Assembly (NCBI GenBank): GCA_022447275.1
Contig: JAKVBK010000006.1
Location: 1-64,000, forward strand
Length of the DNA: 64,000 nucleotides
Direction of reading: 5' to 3'
DNA from: Oceanicola sp.
GTDB lineage: Bacteria > Pseudomonadota > Alphaproteobacteria > Rhodobacterales > Rhodobacteraceae
Positions 26,177-33,657 of the stretch are shown piece by piece. The notes beneath the pieces are model-generated. The model did not search any database. It was not told the DNA's origin and saw nothing but the letters and a program-made list of their open reading frames with translations. The translations under genes and the position numbers were made by a program. Numbering within the stretch: the first letter of the stretch is position 1; the number at the start of each line of letters is the position of its first letter.

Positions 26177-26296
26177 CCAAGGTCTGCATCAGATATTGAA
26201 ACCCGCCGCACGGTTTGGCACAGGGGGGCGTGCGACAGTGCCGGGGAACGCCGGTCTTGTCTGCGCGCGAACATCCAACTCAGCGGACGAGACATA

Positions 26297-27079
26297 ATGG
26301 CTTCAGATACGGACACACCGATCATCGCGATCAAGGGCCTGCACAAGTCCTACGGATCATTGGAGGTGCTCAAGGGCATCGACATGACCGCCTACAAGGG
26401 ACAGGTTGTTTCGCTGATTGGATCGTCGGGTTCGGGCAAATCAACCTTGCTGCGCTGCGCCAACCTGCTGGAAGACAGCCACCAAGGGGACATCCTCTTT
26501 GCCGGCGAACCGGTGCGCTGGAAGGGACAGGGCAGTGCCCGCAAACCTGCAGATGCCGCGCAAGTTTTGCGTATCCGCACACAGCTTTCCATGGTGTTCC
26601 AGCAATTCAACCTGTGGTCCCACATGACGATCCTGCAAAATGTCATGGAGGCCCCGGTAACCGTTCTCAAACGGAACCCGACCGAGGTGGAAGAGTTGGC
26701 ACGCAGCCTGCTCGACAAGGTAGGGATCGGCGACAAATGCGATGCGTGGCCTGCGCAGCTGTCTGGCGGGCAGCAACAGCGTGCCGCCATTGCCCGCGCG
26801 CTTGCAATGGAACCCCAGGCGCTGCTTTTTGACGAGCCAACCTCCGCCCTCGATCCGGAACTGGAACAGGAGGTTGTCAAAGTGATCAAGCAACTGGCCG
26901 CCGAAGGGCGCACCATGCTGCTGGTTACCCATGACATGCGCCTTGCCCGCGATGTGTCCTCCCATGTGGTGTTCCTGCACCAAGGACTTGTGGGCGAAGA
27001 AGGCCCGCCCGAAACCCTGTTTGGCAATCCGCAGACGGAGCGGCTGCGCAGCTTCTTGTCCAACACCAGCTCTGTGTAA
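26297..27079 (+). CDS. Polar amino-acid ABC transporter ATP-binding protein
   Basis: Cytoplasmic ATPase, 260 residues, HisP/GlnQ type. Walker A IGSSGSGKST (41-50), Q-loop VFQQFNLWSHMT, signature LSGGQQQR, Walker B LLFDEPTSALDPEL and the H-loop VTHDM are all intact. The FNLWSHMT segment and the C-terminal FGNPQTERLRSFL are typical of importers for basic or polar amino acids. It leads a set that continues with a binding protein and two permeases. The 200-nt gap to the binding-protein gene carries a 12-bp palindrome GCCTGATCAGGC (27118-27129). Confidence 0.93.
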   Translation: MASDTDTPIIAIKGLHKSYGSLEVLKGIDMTAYKGQVVSLIGSSGSGKSTLLRCANLLEDSHQGDILFAGEPVRWKGQGSARKPADAAQVLRIRTQLSMVFQQFNLWSHMTILQNVMEAPVTVLKRNPTEVEELARSLLDKVGIGDKCDAWPAQLSGGQQQRAAIARALAMEPQALLFDEPTSALDPELEQEVVKVIKQLAAEGRTMLLVTHDMRLARDVSSHVVFLHQGLVGEEGPPETLFGNPQTERLRSFLSNTSSV

Positions 27080-27117
27080 AAACACCCGCACCGCATGAGT
27101 GCAGCTGCGCAAAGGTC

Positions 27118-27129
27118 GCCTGATCAGGC
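27118..27129. promoter_or_regulatory. 12-bp palindrome upstream of the amino-acid binding-protein gene
   Basis: GCCTGATCAGGC is a perfect palindrome in the 200-nt gap between the ATPase gene (ends 27079) and the binding-protein gene (starts 27280). It could be an operator for a promoter inside the operon, but no -35/-10 pair stands out and a chance match is possible. Confidence 0.25.
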
Positions 27130-27279
27130 AGGCTGCCAGAGCCTTCCCTTGCGTTAAGGGGCACAAGTTGGCGATGAGGGCCGGCTTTTGCTGGACGCTG
27201 TGGCTCAAACATGCTTCTTTTTTGGCTGGCGCCGGGGGCTTGCCGCCGCCGCTCAGAAAAATGACAAGGGAGCTTCCCA

Positions 27280-28002
27280 ATGAAGTCTATGCTTCTTGGC
27301 ACCGTTGCTCTGGCCCTGACCGCAAGCGTTGCATTTGCAGATGGCCACAGCACTGTTCGTATGGGTACTGAAGGTGCGTACCCTCCGTGGAATTTCATCA
27401 ATGACAATGGCGAAGTCGATGGCTTCGAGCGGGCGCTTGGTGACGAGCTGTGTGCCCGTGCCGAGCTGACCTGTGAATGGGTCACCAACGAGTGGGATTC
27501 GATCATCCCCAACCTCGTATCCGGCAACTACGACGCGATCATCGCGGGCATGTCGATCACGGCAGAGCGCGACGAAGTCATCGACTTCACGCAGGCCTAC
27601 ACGCCCCCAGATCCGTCCACCTATGCGGCTATGTCTGACGGCGTAGACCTGTCCGGTGGCGTCATCGCGGCCCAGACGGGCACGATTCAGGCCGGCTACA
27701 TCGCCGAGAGCGGCGCAACGCTGGTCGAGTTCGCAACGCCGGACGAAACCATCGCTGCCGTGGTCAATGGCGAAGCTGACGCCGTTCTGGCCGATGACAG
27801 CTTCATCCGCACCGCCATCGAAGCCAATGGCGATCTGATGGTTGTCGGTGACCCGGTCAGCCTGGGCGGCGGTGTCGGCATGGGCATCCGCGAATCCGAT
27901 GGGGACCTGAAAGCCAAGTTTGACGCGGCCATCCAGTCCATGAAGGATGACGGCTCGCTCAACGAACTGATCGCAACCTGGGAAGTGTCTTCTCAGTGGT
28001 GA
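27280..28002 (+). CDS. Periplasmic amino-acid-binding protein (family 3)
   Basis: Periplasmic binding protein, 240 residues with a signal peptide (MKSMLLGTVALALTASVAFA). The mature start HSTVRMGTEGAYPPWNFIND, the FERALGDELCARAELTCEW segment and the GMSITAERDEVIDFT motif mark a family 3 binder close to lysine/arginine/ornithine or histidine proteins. It has an AAQTGTIQAGYI ligand loop. Ligand choice within polar amino acids is not decided. A strong hairpin follows the stop. Confidence 0.92.
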   Translation: MKSMLLGTVALALTASVAFADGHSTVRMGTEGAYPPWNFINDNGEVDGFERALGDELCARAELTCEWVTNEWDSIIPNLVSGNYDAIIAGMSITAERDEVIDFTQAYTPPDPSTYAAMSDGVDLSGGVIAAQTGTIQAGYIAESGATLVEFATPDETIAAVVNGEADAVLADDSFIRTAIEANGDLMVVGDPVSLGGGVGMGIRESDGDLKAKFDAAIQSMKDDGSLNELIATWEVSSQW

Positions 28003-28011
28003 TTTAAGGCG

Positions 28012-28038
28012 TCCCGGGCGCGCTTGCAGCGCCCGGGA
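28012..28038 (+). terminator. Strong stem-loop after the amino-acid-binding-protein gene
   Basis: TCCCGGGCGC (28012-28021) pairs perfectly with GCGCCCGGGA (28029-28038) around a 7-nt loop, 9 nt after the stop. No U-run follows. It separates the binding protein from the permeases, whose ATG comes 235 nt later; the rest of that gap shows no gene. Confidence 0.7.
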
Positions 28039-28273
28039 AGTCCTTTGCCTGCCCTCCACTTTGGGGCCGTCGCAGCGCCGCCTGATCCCGCTGCGCCCAG
28101 CAGCGCCAAGGCAACTCAAACCGCTTCACATCCTGCCTCTTTCATCTTTACGTAAAGGCATTCCTCCGCTTTGAGCCTCAGGTCGCCAAAACAGGCCCGG
28201 GTGCGTCACTCGTGGTGCTTTTCAGGGCGCTTTTTCGCTTTTGCCCACACTTGGCCTCGCATAACGTGCGCCC

Positions 28274-29158
28274 ATGTTTTCATTCTGCTCTGATCCCTCG
28301 GTTCTGGACGGCTGGCGCTGGTTCGCCTGTTACCTGACGAACGGCAAACACCTCACAGCCTACCTGTCTTTCGGGACGGTCATGGCCCTGCTTGCGATCA
28401 CAGCGCCCACGGCGTTGCTGTTCGGGTTTGGCGGCGCGGTGGCGGCACGCTCGTCCTTTGGGCCGCTGCGGTGGTTTGGCAAAGGCTACACATCGATCGT
28501 GCGCGGTGTGCCCGACATCGTGTTTTTCCTGTTCTTCGTGATCGCCCTCGACCAGGGTTTCGAATGGCTGCGGCACCAGGCCCTCTGCCCGGACTGGACC
28601 GACCCGATCCGGCAGGGAAATGATTTCATCGTCTGCCCAGAGGCGAAGCTGCCCCAATCAAGCGCGCCCCAATGGGTGCATGAGCTTTACGGGTTTTTCT
28701 TGGCCGTGCTGACATTTGCCATCGTCTTTGGCGCCTTTGCGTCCAATGTCCTGTTCGGGGCGATGGCGGCCGTGCCTCAGGCGCAGTTGGAAACCGCAGC
28801 CGCTTACGGCATGACACCCCGCCAGACCTTCCGCCGCATCCTTGTGCCCCAGATGTGGGTCTATGCGCTGCCTGGCCTGTCCAACTTGTGGATGATCCTT
28901 GTGAAGGCAACGCCGCTGTTGTTCCTGCTTGGGGTCGAAGACATCGTCTACTGGGCCCGAGAGTTGGGGGGCACCAAAGGATCGGTCTTTGCCTATCCCC
29001 ATCCGGACTGGCGGATCTGGTACTTTACGGCGCTGCTTGTGTTCTACCTGGGCCTGACCTCCGTGTCTGAACGCGTGCTGGCGCGGCTGCAGCGTCGCCT
29101 GTCCCATGGTCAGGCCACCGCCGCCGGAGAGTCGCAGCGCCGGGAGGTGGTCGCATGA
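28274..29158 (+). CDS. Polar amino-acid ABC transporter permease, HisQ type
   Basis: Inner-membrane permease, 294 residues, with the HisMQ membrane core (about 30-275). The loop RGVPDIVFFLFFVIALDQGFEW and the docking segment LETAAAYGMTPRQTFRRILVPQMWVYALPG are diagnostic. It carries an insert (about 95-140) with two cysteines (CPDWTDP, VCPEAK) that is longer than in HisQ of enterics. Its stop overlaps the ATG of the partner permease (ATGA). Confidence 0.9.
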   Translation: MFSFCSDPSVLDGWRWFACYLTNGKHLTAYLSFGTVMALLAITAPTALLFGFGGAVAARSSFGPLRWFGKGYTSIVRGVPDIVFFLFFVIALDQGFEWLRHQALCPDWTDPIRQGNDFIVCPEAKLPQSSAPQWVHELYGFFLAVLTFAIVFGAFASNVLFGAMAAVPQAQLETAAAYGMTPRQTFRRILVPQMWVYALPGLSNLWMILVKATPLLFLLGVEDIVYWARELGGTKGSVFAYPHPDWRIWYFTALLVFYLGLTSVSERVLARLQRRLSHGQATAAGESQRREVVA

Positions 29159-29991
29159 GTTGCTGGGACACCCTCATGGATTACGGGCTGCGTTCGATCG
29201 GCATCGGCGAGCGTTTGTTGCCGCGTTCTGATTTCACCCTGTGTCAGCAGGTGGTGCTGATCGGTTCGGGCACGATTTGGAACATCTACTTTGCCATTGT
29301 GGCGCTGCTGCTGGGCTTTTTTCTGGCCACAGCACTGGCCCTTGGCAAAGCATCACCCAACGCCTTTCTGCGCAAGCCTTCGGAATGGTTCATCTACCTG
29401 TTCCGAGGCTCACCACTCTTTATCCAGTTCTTTTTCGCCTATGAGCTGTTCGTCCAGCTTCCCCGCAACGGCATCGACATCAACCTTGGGTTTGTCGAGC
29501 TGACAGCACAGACGCGCTGGCTGACAAAAGCGTGGGCCGGGGCCACGATCGTGCTGTTTCTCAACACCTCGGCCTATGCCGCCGAGATTTTCTATGGAGC
29601 ACTGCGCGCGATCCCCAAGGGAGATCTGGAAGCCGCGGATGCCTATGGCTTTACCGGTTGGGCCAAATTCCGTCGGATTACCTGGCCCACAATGCTGCGG
29701 CTGGCCTGGCCCGCCTATACCAACGAGGCGATCTTTCTGACCCATGCCACCACGCTGGTGTTCTTCTCGGGCTTTCCCGCCTGGCAGCAGCGCGGGGATG
29801 CGCTCTATTATGCCAACTACTTCGCCGACAAGACGTTCAACCCCTTCGTGCCCTACCCGATCGTCGCAGTGTATTTCATCCTGATTTCACTGTTCATCAT
29901 CTGGGGGTTCGGCCGCGTGAACCAGCATCTCAACAGGCATATGCCGGGCCAGAAGCGCCGCACCAAGATGCGCGTGCCTTTGATGCGCTAA
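29155..29991 (+). CDS. Polar amino-acid ABC transporter permease, HisM type
   Basis: Inner-membrane permease, 278 residues, with YLFRGSPLFIQFFFAYELF and the docking loop LEAADAYGFTGWAKFRRITWPTMLRLAWPAY. It forms the heteromeric channel with the preceding gene, with which it is translationally coupled. The C-terminus is basic (GQKRRTKMR). It ends 29 nt before the glutamine-synthetase-family gene, so import and ligase are likely one transcription unit. Confidence 0.91.
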   Translation: MSCWDTLMDYGLRSIGIGERLLPRSDFTLCQQVVLIGSGTIWNIYFAIVALLLGFFLATALALGKASPNAFLRKPSEWFIYLFRGSPLFIQFFFAYELFVQLPRNGIDINLGFVELTAQTRWLTKAWAGATIVLFLNTSAYAAEIFYGALRAIPKGDLEAADAYGFTGWAKFRRITWPTMLRLAWPAYTNEAIFLTHATTLVFFSGFPAWQQRGDALYYANYFADKTFNPFVPYPIVAVYFILISLFIIWGFGRVNQHLNRHMPGQKRRTKMRVPLMR

Positions 29992-30020
29992 CCCGCCCTG
30001 CCCCAGACCGGAGAGCCCTG

Positions 30021-31328
30021 ATGGACACGCTTCGCATCGCCTGCCCCGACCTGAACGGCGCCGCCCGCGGCAAAAGATTGCCCGCCGCGGCGCTCCCAAA
30101 GGTCGAGAAGGGGGAGGCGCGGATGCCCCTGTCGGCCTGCAATCTGGATATCTTCGGACGGGACATCGAGAACAGCCCGCTGGTGTTTGACAGCGGCGAT
30201 GCGGACGGCACCTTGCAGCCCACTGGGCGGGGCCCTGTGCCCATGCCCTGGCTGCCCCGCCCGGAGCCGCTCTACCCGGTCATGATGATGCAAAACGGAG
30301 CGCCCTTCGCCGGCGATGCGCGCGCCGCTCTGGTGGCCGTGCTGGACAGGCTGGCCACACATGGCCTCGCCCCCCACTGCGCCACCGAGATGGAATTCAC
30401 CCTGCTCGATGGCGACACGGACGGGGCCGCGCATCGGTCAGCGGCCCGCGATCCTGTCTCCGGGCGGCCACAGCGGCACGCCGACATTTGCAGCCTCGAC
30501 ACACTCGATCGCTTCTCTGCCTTTTTCGATGATCTCTATGACGGGGCCGAGGCCATGGGCATTCCAGCCCAATCCGCGCTCTCGGAGGCGGGCGTCGGGC
30601 AGTTTGAAGTAGACCTCGCCCATCGCGATGCCCTGCGCGCTGCCGATGACGCCTGGCTGTTCAAGATGCTGGTCAAGGGCATGGCCCGCAAACATGGCAT
30701 GACAGCCACCTTCCTGGCCAAGCCCGACCCCGAGGATGCAGGCAACGGGATGCATGTGCACTGCTCGATGATGCAGGCAGACGGGCGCAACCTGTTTGAC
30801 GATGGCACAGAGGCAGGCTCAGACGCATTGCGCCAGGCGGTGGCAGGCTGTTTGGCCGGGCTGGCGGAAAGCACGCTGATCTTTGCGCCCCATGCCGGCA
30901 GCTATGATCGGTTTGTGCCGGGCGCCCATGCGCCCACCGGCATCAGTTGGGGCTATGACAATCGCACGACCGCCCTGCGCATCCCGCTCAGCCCCCCTGC
31001 CGCGCGCAGGATTGAGCATCGCGTTGCCGGTGCAGACAGCAATCCGTATCTGCTGTTCGCGGCCCTGCTGGGCGCCATGCTCTATGGCATCGAGGGGCAA
31101 ATGGAGGCGCCCGCCCCGCTGACAGGCAACGCCTACACGCAGGAGCTGCCCTCGATCCCCACCGACTGGAAGGATGCCATTGCAGCCTTCGCGGAGGGGC
31201 GCTTGATGCAGAACATCTTTGATCCGCTGTTGATCGACAATCTGGTGCGCACCAAACGGCAGGAGCAGGCGCATATGGAAGGCTTAAGCCGCGCAGAAAT
31301 CGCAGATCTTTACCTCACCCGGGCCTAG
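30021..31328 (+). CDS. Glutamine-synthetase-family ligase (gamma-glutamyl-amine type)
   Basis: ATP-dependent ligase of the GS superfamily, 435 residues from MDTLRIACPDLNGAARGKRLP, with GGAGAG 5 nt before the ATG. ATEMEFTLLDGD, the metal-binding GVGQFEVDL, GMHVHCSM, and the AHAPTGISWGYDNRTTALRIP loop show an intact catalytic core. The N-terminal DLNGAARGKRLP segment is of the PuuA/GlnT branch that glutamylates amines rather than ammonia. Because it follows an amino-acid importer, it probably modifies the imported compound. The actual acceptor is not known and no other Puu genes are nearby. Confidence 0.88.
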   Translation: MDTLRIACPDLNGAARGKRLPAAALPKVEKGEARMPLSACNLDIFGRDIENSPLVFDSGDADGTLQPTGRGPVPMPWLPRPEPLYPVMMMQNGAPFAGDARAALVAVLDRLATHGLAPHCATEMEFTLLDGDTDGAAHRSAARDPVSGRPQRHADICSLDTLDRFSAFFDDLYDGAEAMGIPAQSALSEAGVGQFEVDLAHRDALRAADDAWLFKMLVKGMARKHGMTATFLAKPDPEDAGNGMHVHCSMMQADGRNLFDDGTEAGSDALRQAVAGCLAGLAESTLIFAPHAGSYDRFVPGAHAPTGISWGYDNRTTALRIPLSPPAARRIEHRVAGADSNPYLLFAALLGAMLYGIEGQMEAPAPLTGNAYTQELPSIPTDWKDAIAAFAEGRLMQNIFDPLLIDNLVRTKRQEQAHMEGLSRAEIADLYLTRA

Positions 31329-31409
31329 GCGCCGCGCGCAGCGCTGGCCACCTGCCCCCAAACGCCTGCCGCAAACCGCCAGCCCACACCGCACCTAGAC
31401 CTGTCCACA

Positions 31410-31425
31410 CTGCGCCAAGGCGCAG
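31410..31425. terminator. Hairpin between convergent genes
   Basis: CTGCGC-CAAG-GCGCAG lies between the GS-family stop (31328) and the convergent thioesterase stop (31441). Six pairs and a 4-nt loop; usable by both transcripts. Confidence 0.5.
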
Positions 31426-31440
31426 GCCCGCCCGTCACCG

Positions 31441-31959
31441 TCAGGTGCTGGGCATCAGGAAATGACCTGTCGCCTGCGCAAAGGGGCGCGCGCGATTGTC
31501 TTGCCAAGCCTCCACATGCACCGATGCATAGCGCCGCCCGGAGCGCGTGACCCGCGCCCGCGCATAGGCATCACGGGGCAGACCGGTGCGCAGATAATCC
31601 ACCGTGAAGTCGATTGTCTTGGGAAATTTCAGCCCCTCGAGCACCGCGGGATCGTTCAGATCAATCGCACCGCTTTCCACATCTTCCCAAAGGGTCGACC
31701 AGGACAGTTCGATAATGGCCGCCGTCTCCAGAAAGCCAGCCGTTGCCCCCCCATGCAGGGCAGGCAACATTGGATTGCCAATCAGCTTTTCCTGATAGGG
31801 CATCACGGCCGTCAATTCATCCCCGTGGCGCTCAAAGCGAATGCCCAGAAAGGCAATCCATGGCACGCCATCGACGAGCGCCCTGAGCGCCCTGTCCCGG
31901 CGGCCCTTGACCACCTGCATCGGTTCGGGACGTCCGCGACGTTTGGATGGGCCTGTCAT
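31441..31959 (-). CDS. PaaI-family hotdog thioesterase (second of a pair)
   Basis: Hotdog-fold acyl-CoA thioesterase, 172 residues. MPYQEKLIGNPMLPALHGGATAGFLETAAI contains the family HGG motif and the catalytic acid (Glu here). TIDFTVDYLRTGLPRDAYARARVTRSGRRYASVHVEAWQ is the usual C-terminal sheet. It starts 4 nt inside the end of the preceding thioesterase gene and the pair are paralogues. Context near acyl-CoA genes points to CoA-ester hydrolysis. The basic N-terminal 20 residues could be a later start. Confidence 0.86.
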   Translation of the reverse strand: MTGPSKRRGRPEPMQVVKGRRDRALRALVDGVPWIAFLGIRFERHGDELTAVMPYQEKLIGNPMLPALHGGATAGFLETAAIIELSWSTLWEDVESGAIDLNDPAVLEGLKFPKTIDFTVDYLRTGLPRDAYARARVTRSGRRYASVHVEAWQDNRARPFAQATGHFLMPST

Positions 31960-32411
31960 TGGCCGCCCTCCTCAGAGTTGCTCATCTCAAAGGTGAACGC
32001 CCCTGTCACAGCGGCAACAGGCCGGTCTTTGTCAGCATCCCAGGCAGTGGCCCGCACAAAAGCAACCGAGCGGGTCACATGGTAGCAGATGGCCTCCGCT
32101 GTCAGCCGTTCGCCCGGACGGGCGGGGCGCATGTAGTCAATGCGCAGGTCAATCGTGGCCGTTGGTGCGCCGGAACGCGGATGGCACACAACCGCACCGC
32201 CCCCGCAGGTATCCATCAGCGCGCTGACAACCCCGCCATGGAGCACGCCCGTGCGCGGATCGCCCACCAATTGCTCCGAGTAGGGCATGGAGATCACCGC
32301 GCGCCCATCGCCGATTTCTTCCACCTGCATGCCCAGCGCGCGGCTGTAGGGGATCGCTTCGATGAATTGTTTGGCGCGCTTGACCCTGTCCGAGTCATGA
32401 GGTGGTGCCAT
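31956..32411 (-). CDS. PaaI-family hotdog thioesterase (first of a pair)
   Basis: Hotdog-fold thioesterase, 151 residues from MAPPHDSDRVKRAKQFIEAI. It carries RTGVLHGGVVSALMDTCGG with the catalytic Asp, and TIDLRIDYMRPARPGERLTAEA. It is divergent from the first MerR-type regulator (starts 32560) across 148 nt, so it may be under that regulator. Upstream in-frame residues (Arg/Cys-rich) do not belong to the family, which supports the ATG at 32411. Confidence 0.88.
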   Translation of the reverse strand: MAPPHDSDRVKRAKQFIEAIPYSRALGMQVEEIGDGRAVISMPYSEQLVGDPRTGVLHGGVVSALMDTCGGGAVVCHPRSGAPTATIDLRIDYMRPARPGERLTAEAICYHVTRSVAFVRATAWDADKDRPVAAVTGAFTFEMSNSEEGGQ

Positions 32412-32559
32412 GGTTTTGTGTCCTTGTTGACGCTGTGCAGGTTCCCCCCGCAACGAGGTAGCGTCGAATGGGGACCAACCGCAAGAGCAGCGCCCCGTTG
32501 CACCCCGTCGCATCGCGTCCTAACGTGTAGGTCAACTGGGAAGGTTTGGGACAGTTTCG

Positions 32560-32937
32560 ATGGAAGAAAATCGTCTGACGTTCAAGGAAATGTGCGCGAA
32601 ATTCGACGTCACACCCCGGACATTGCGATATTACGAATACATTGAGCTGTTGCAGCCGGACCGCGAGGGGCGTTCACGGTTCTACAGCCCGCGTGAAACG
32701 GCGCGCATGGTGTTGATCCTGCGGGGTCGGCGGTTTGGCTTCAGCCTAGAAGAAATCCGACAATGGCTGGAGCTGTACGATGCGAAAGGCACCGTGGAAC
32801 AGTTCAATGCATTTGTCGAAATGGCCGACCGCCAATTGGCCGAATTGCGACGGCAGCAGGATGAGTTGCGCGAGACCGTGGCCGAACTCGAGAAGCTGCG
32901 GAGTGAAACCCAAGGATTGATCGACGATCTGCGTTGA
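32560..32937 (+). CDS. MerR-family regulator, LiuR-like (first of two)
   Basis: DNA-binding dimeric regulator, 125 residues: winged helix-turn-helix LTFKEMCAKFDVTPRTLRYYEYIELL (7-32), wing, then RFGFSLEEIRQWLELYD and a C-terminal coiled coil (about 84-122). No effector cysteines are present, unlike metal-sensing MerR proteins. It is about as long as LiuR-type regulators of branched-chain and fatty acyl-CoA genes. It lies directly upstream of a close paralogue and divergent from two thioesterases. GGGAAGG lies upstream of the ATG. Confidence 0.88.
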   Translation: MEENRLTFKEMCAKFDVTPRTLRYYEYIELLQPDREGRSRFYSPRETARMVLILRGRRFGFSLEEIRQWLELYDAKGTVEQFNAFVEMADRQLAELRRQQDELRETVAELEKLRSETQGLIDDLR

Positions 32938-33001
32938 CCCTTGGTAATAAGGGAAAACGTGCCCTTTAAAGGCCCACAATAACGCTTGTGACGCAGCGTT
33001 C

Positions 33002-33022
33002 CGCTTACGTCAACGTCAAGCG
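33002..33022. promoter_or_regulatory. Candidate LiuR-type operator
   Basis: CGCTT-ACGT-CA-ACGT-C-AAGCG contains a symmetric ACGT-N2-ACGT core with near-symmetric TTACGT/ACGTCA half-sites, recalling the ACGT-paired boxes described for LiuR in alpha- and gammaproteobacteria. It sits about 80 nt before the second MerR gene. A weaker related sequence (TAACGTGTAGGTCA, 32521-32534) lies before the first MerR gene. Confidence 0.45.
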
Positions 33023-33099
33023 ATCTTGCGAGACTCGTTTCCAATTGCCAAGTCTCAGTCATGACAGAAATAGACATGCCTTTTCGATTGGAGGCACCA

Positions 33100-33543
33100 A
33101 TGACTGACAGACCTACGACTGATACCGATAGCCGCCCCGAACTGGGCGAAGATGAAACGCTGACGATCCGCGAAATGTGCGACCGCTACTGTGTGACGCC
33201 ACGGACACTGCGTTTCTATGAAGCCAAGGAATTGCTGGCGCCGATCCGCCAAGGCACGCGCCGGCTTTTCACCCGGCGCGACCGCGCCCGGCTCAAGCTG
33301 ATCCTGCGCGGTAAGCGCTTTGGCTTTGCGCTCGAAGAAATTCGGCAATTGCTCGATCTCTATGAACTGGACGACCAGCAGTACACCCAGCTGAGCCAGA
33401 CCTATAAAATCGGCCAGAGCCATCTCGAGAACATGAAGCGCCAGCGCGAAGAACTCGACGAAGCCATCGCTGATTTCGAAGAGCAATTGAGCTGGGGCTT
33501 GCAAACCCTTGAACGCCTCAAGGGCGAAGAAGACGCCGCTTAA
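33100..33543 (+). CDS. MerR-family regulator, LiuR-like (second of two)
   Basis: 147 residues from MTDRPTTDTDSRPELGEDET. The helix-turn-helix LTIREMCDRYCVTPRTLRFYEAKELL and RFGFALEEIRQLLDLYE closely match the first MerR protein, so the two are recent paralogues; the C-terminal coiled coil is longer here. The ATG at 33100 has GGAGG 5 nt upstream and is preferred to in-frame ATGs at 33061 and 33076. It is 114 nt before the acyl-CoA dehydrogenase gene and is likely to control that operon. Confidence 0.88.
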   Translation: MTDRPTTDTDSRPELGEDETLTIREMCDRYCVTPRTLRFYEAKELLAPIRQGTRRLFTRRDRARLKLILRGKRFGFALEEIRQLLDLYELDDQQYTQLSQTYKIGQSHLENMKRQREELDEAIADFEEQLSWGLQTLERLKGEEDAA

Positions 33544-33657
33544 GACAACGCCCGGTCGCGGGTGTGGCTGTCCTCGGGCAGCCGCGCCGGCCCGGACACT
33601 CCGCATAAACACACTCAAGGCCAGGCAACGACACGGCCAACCCACAGGGATAGACAG

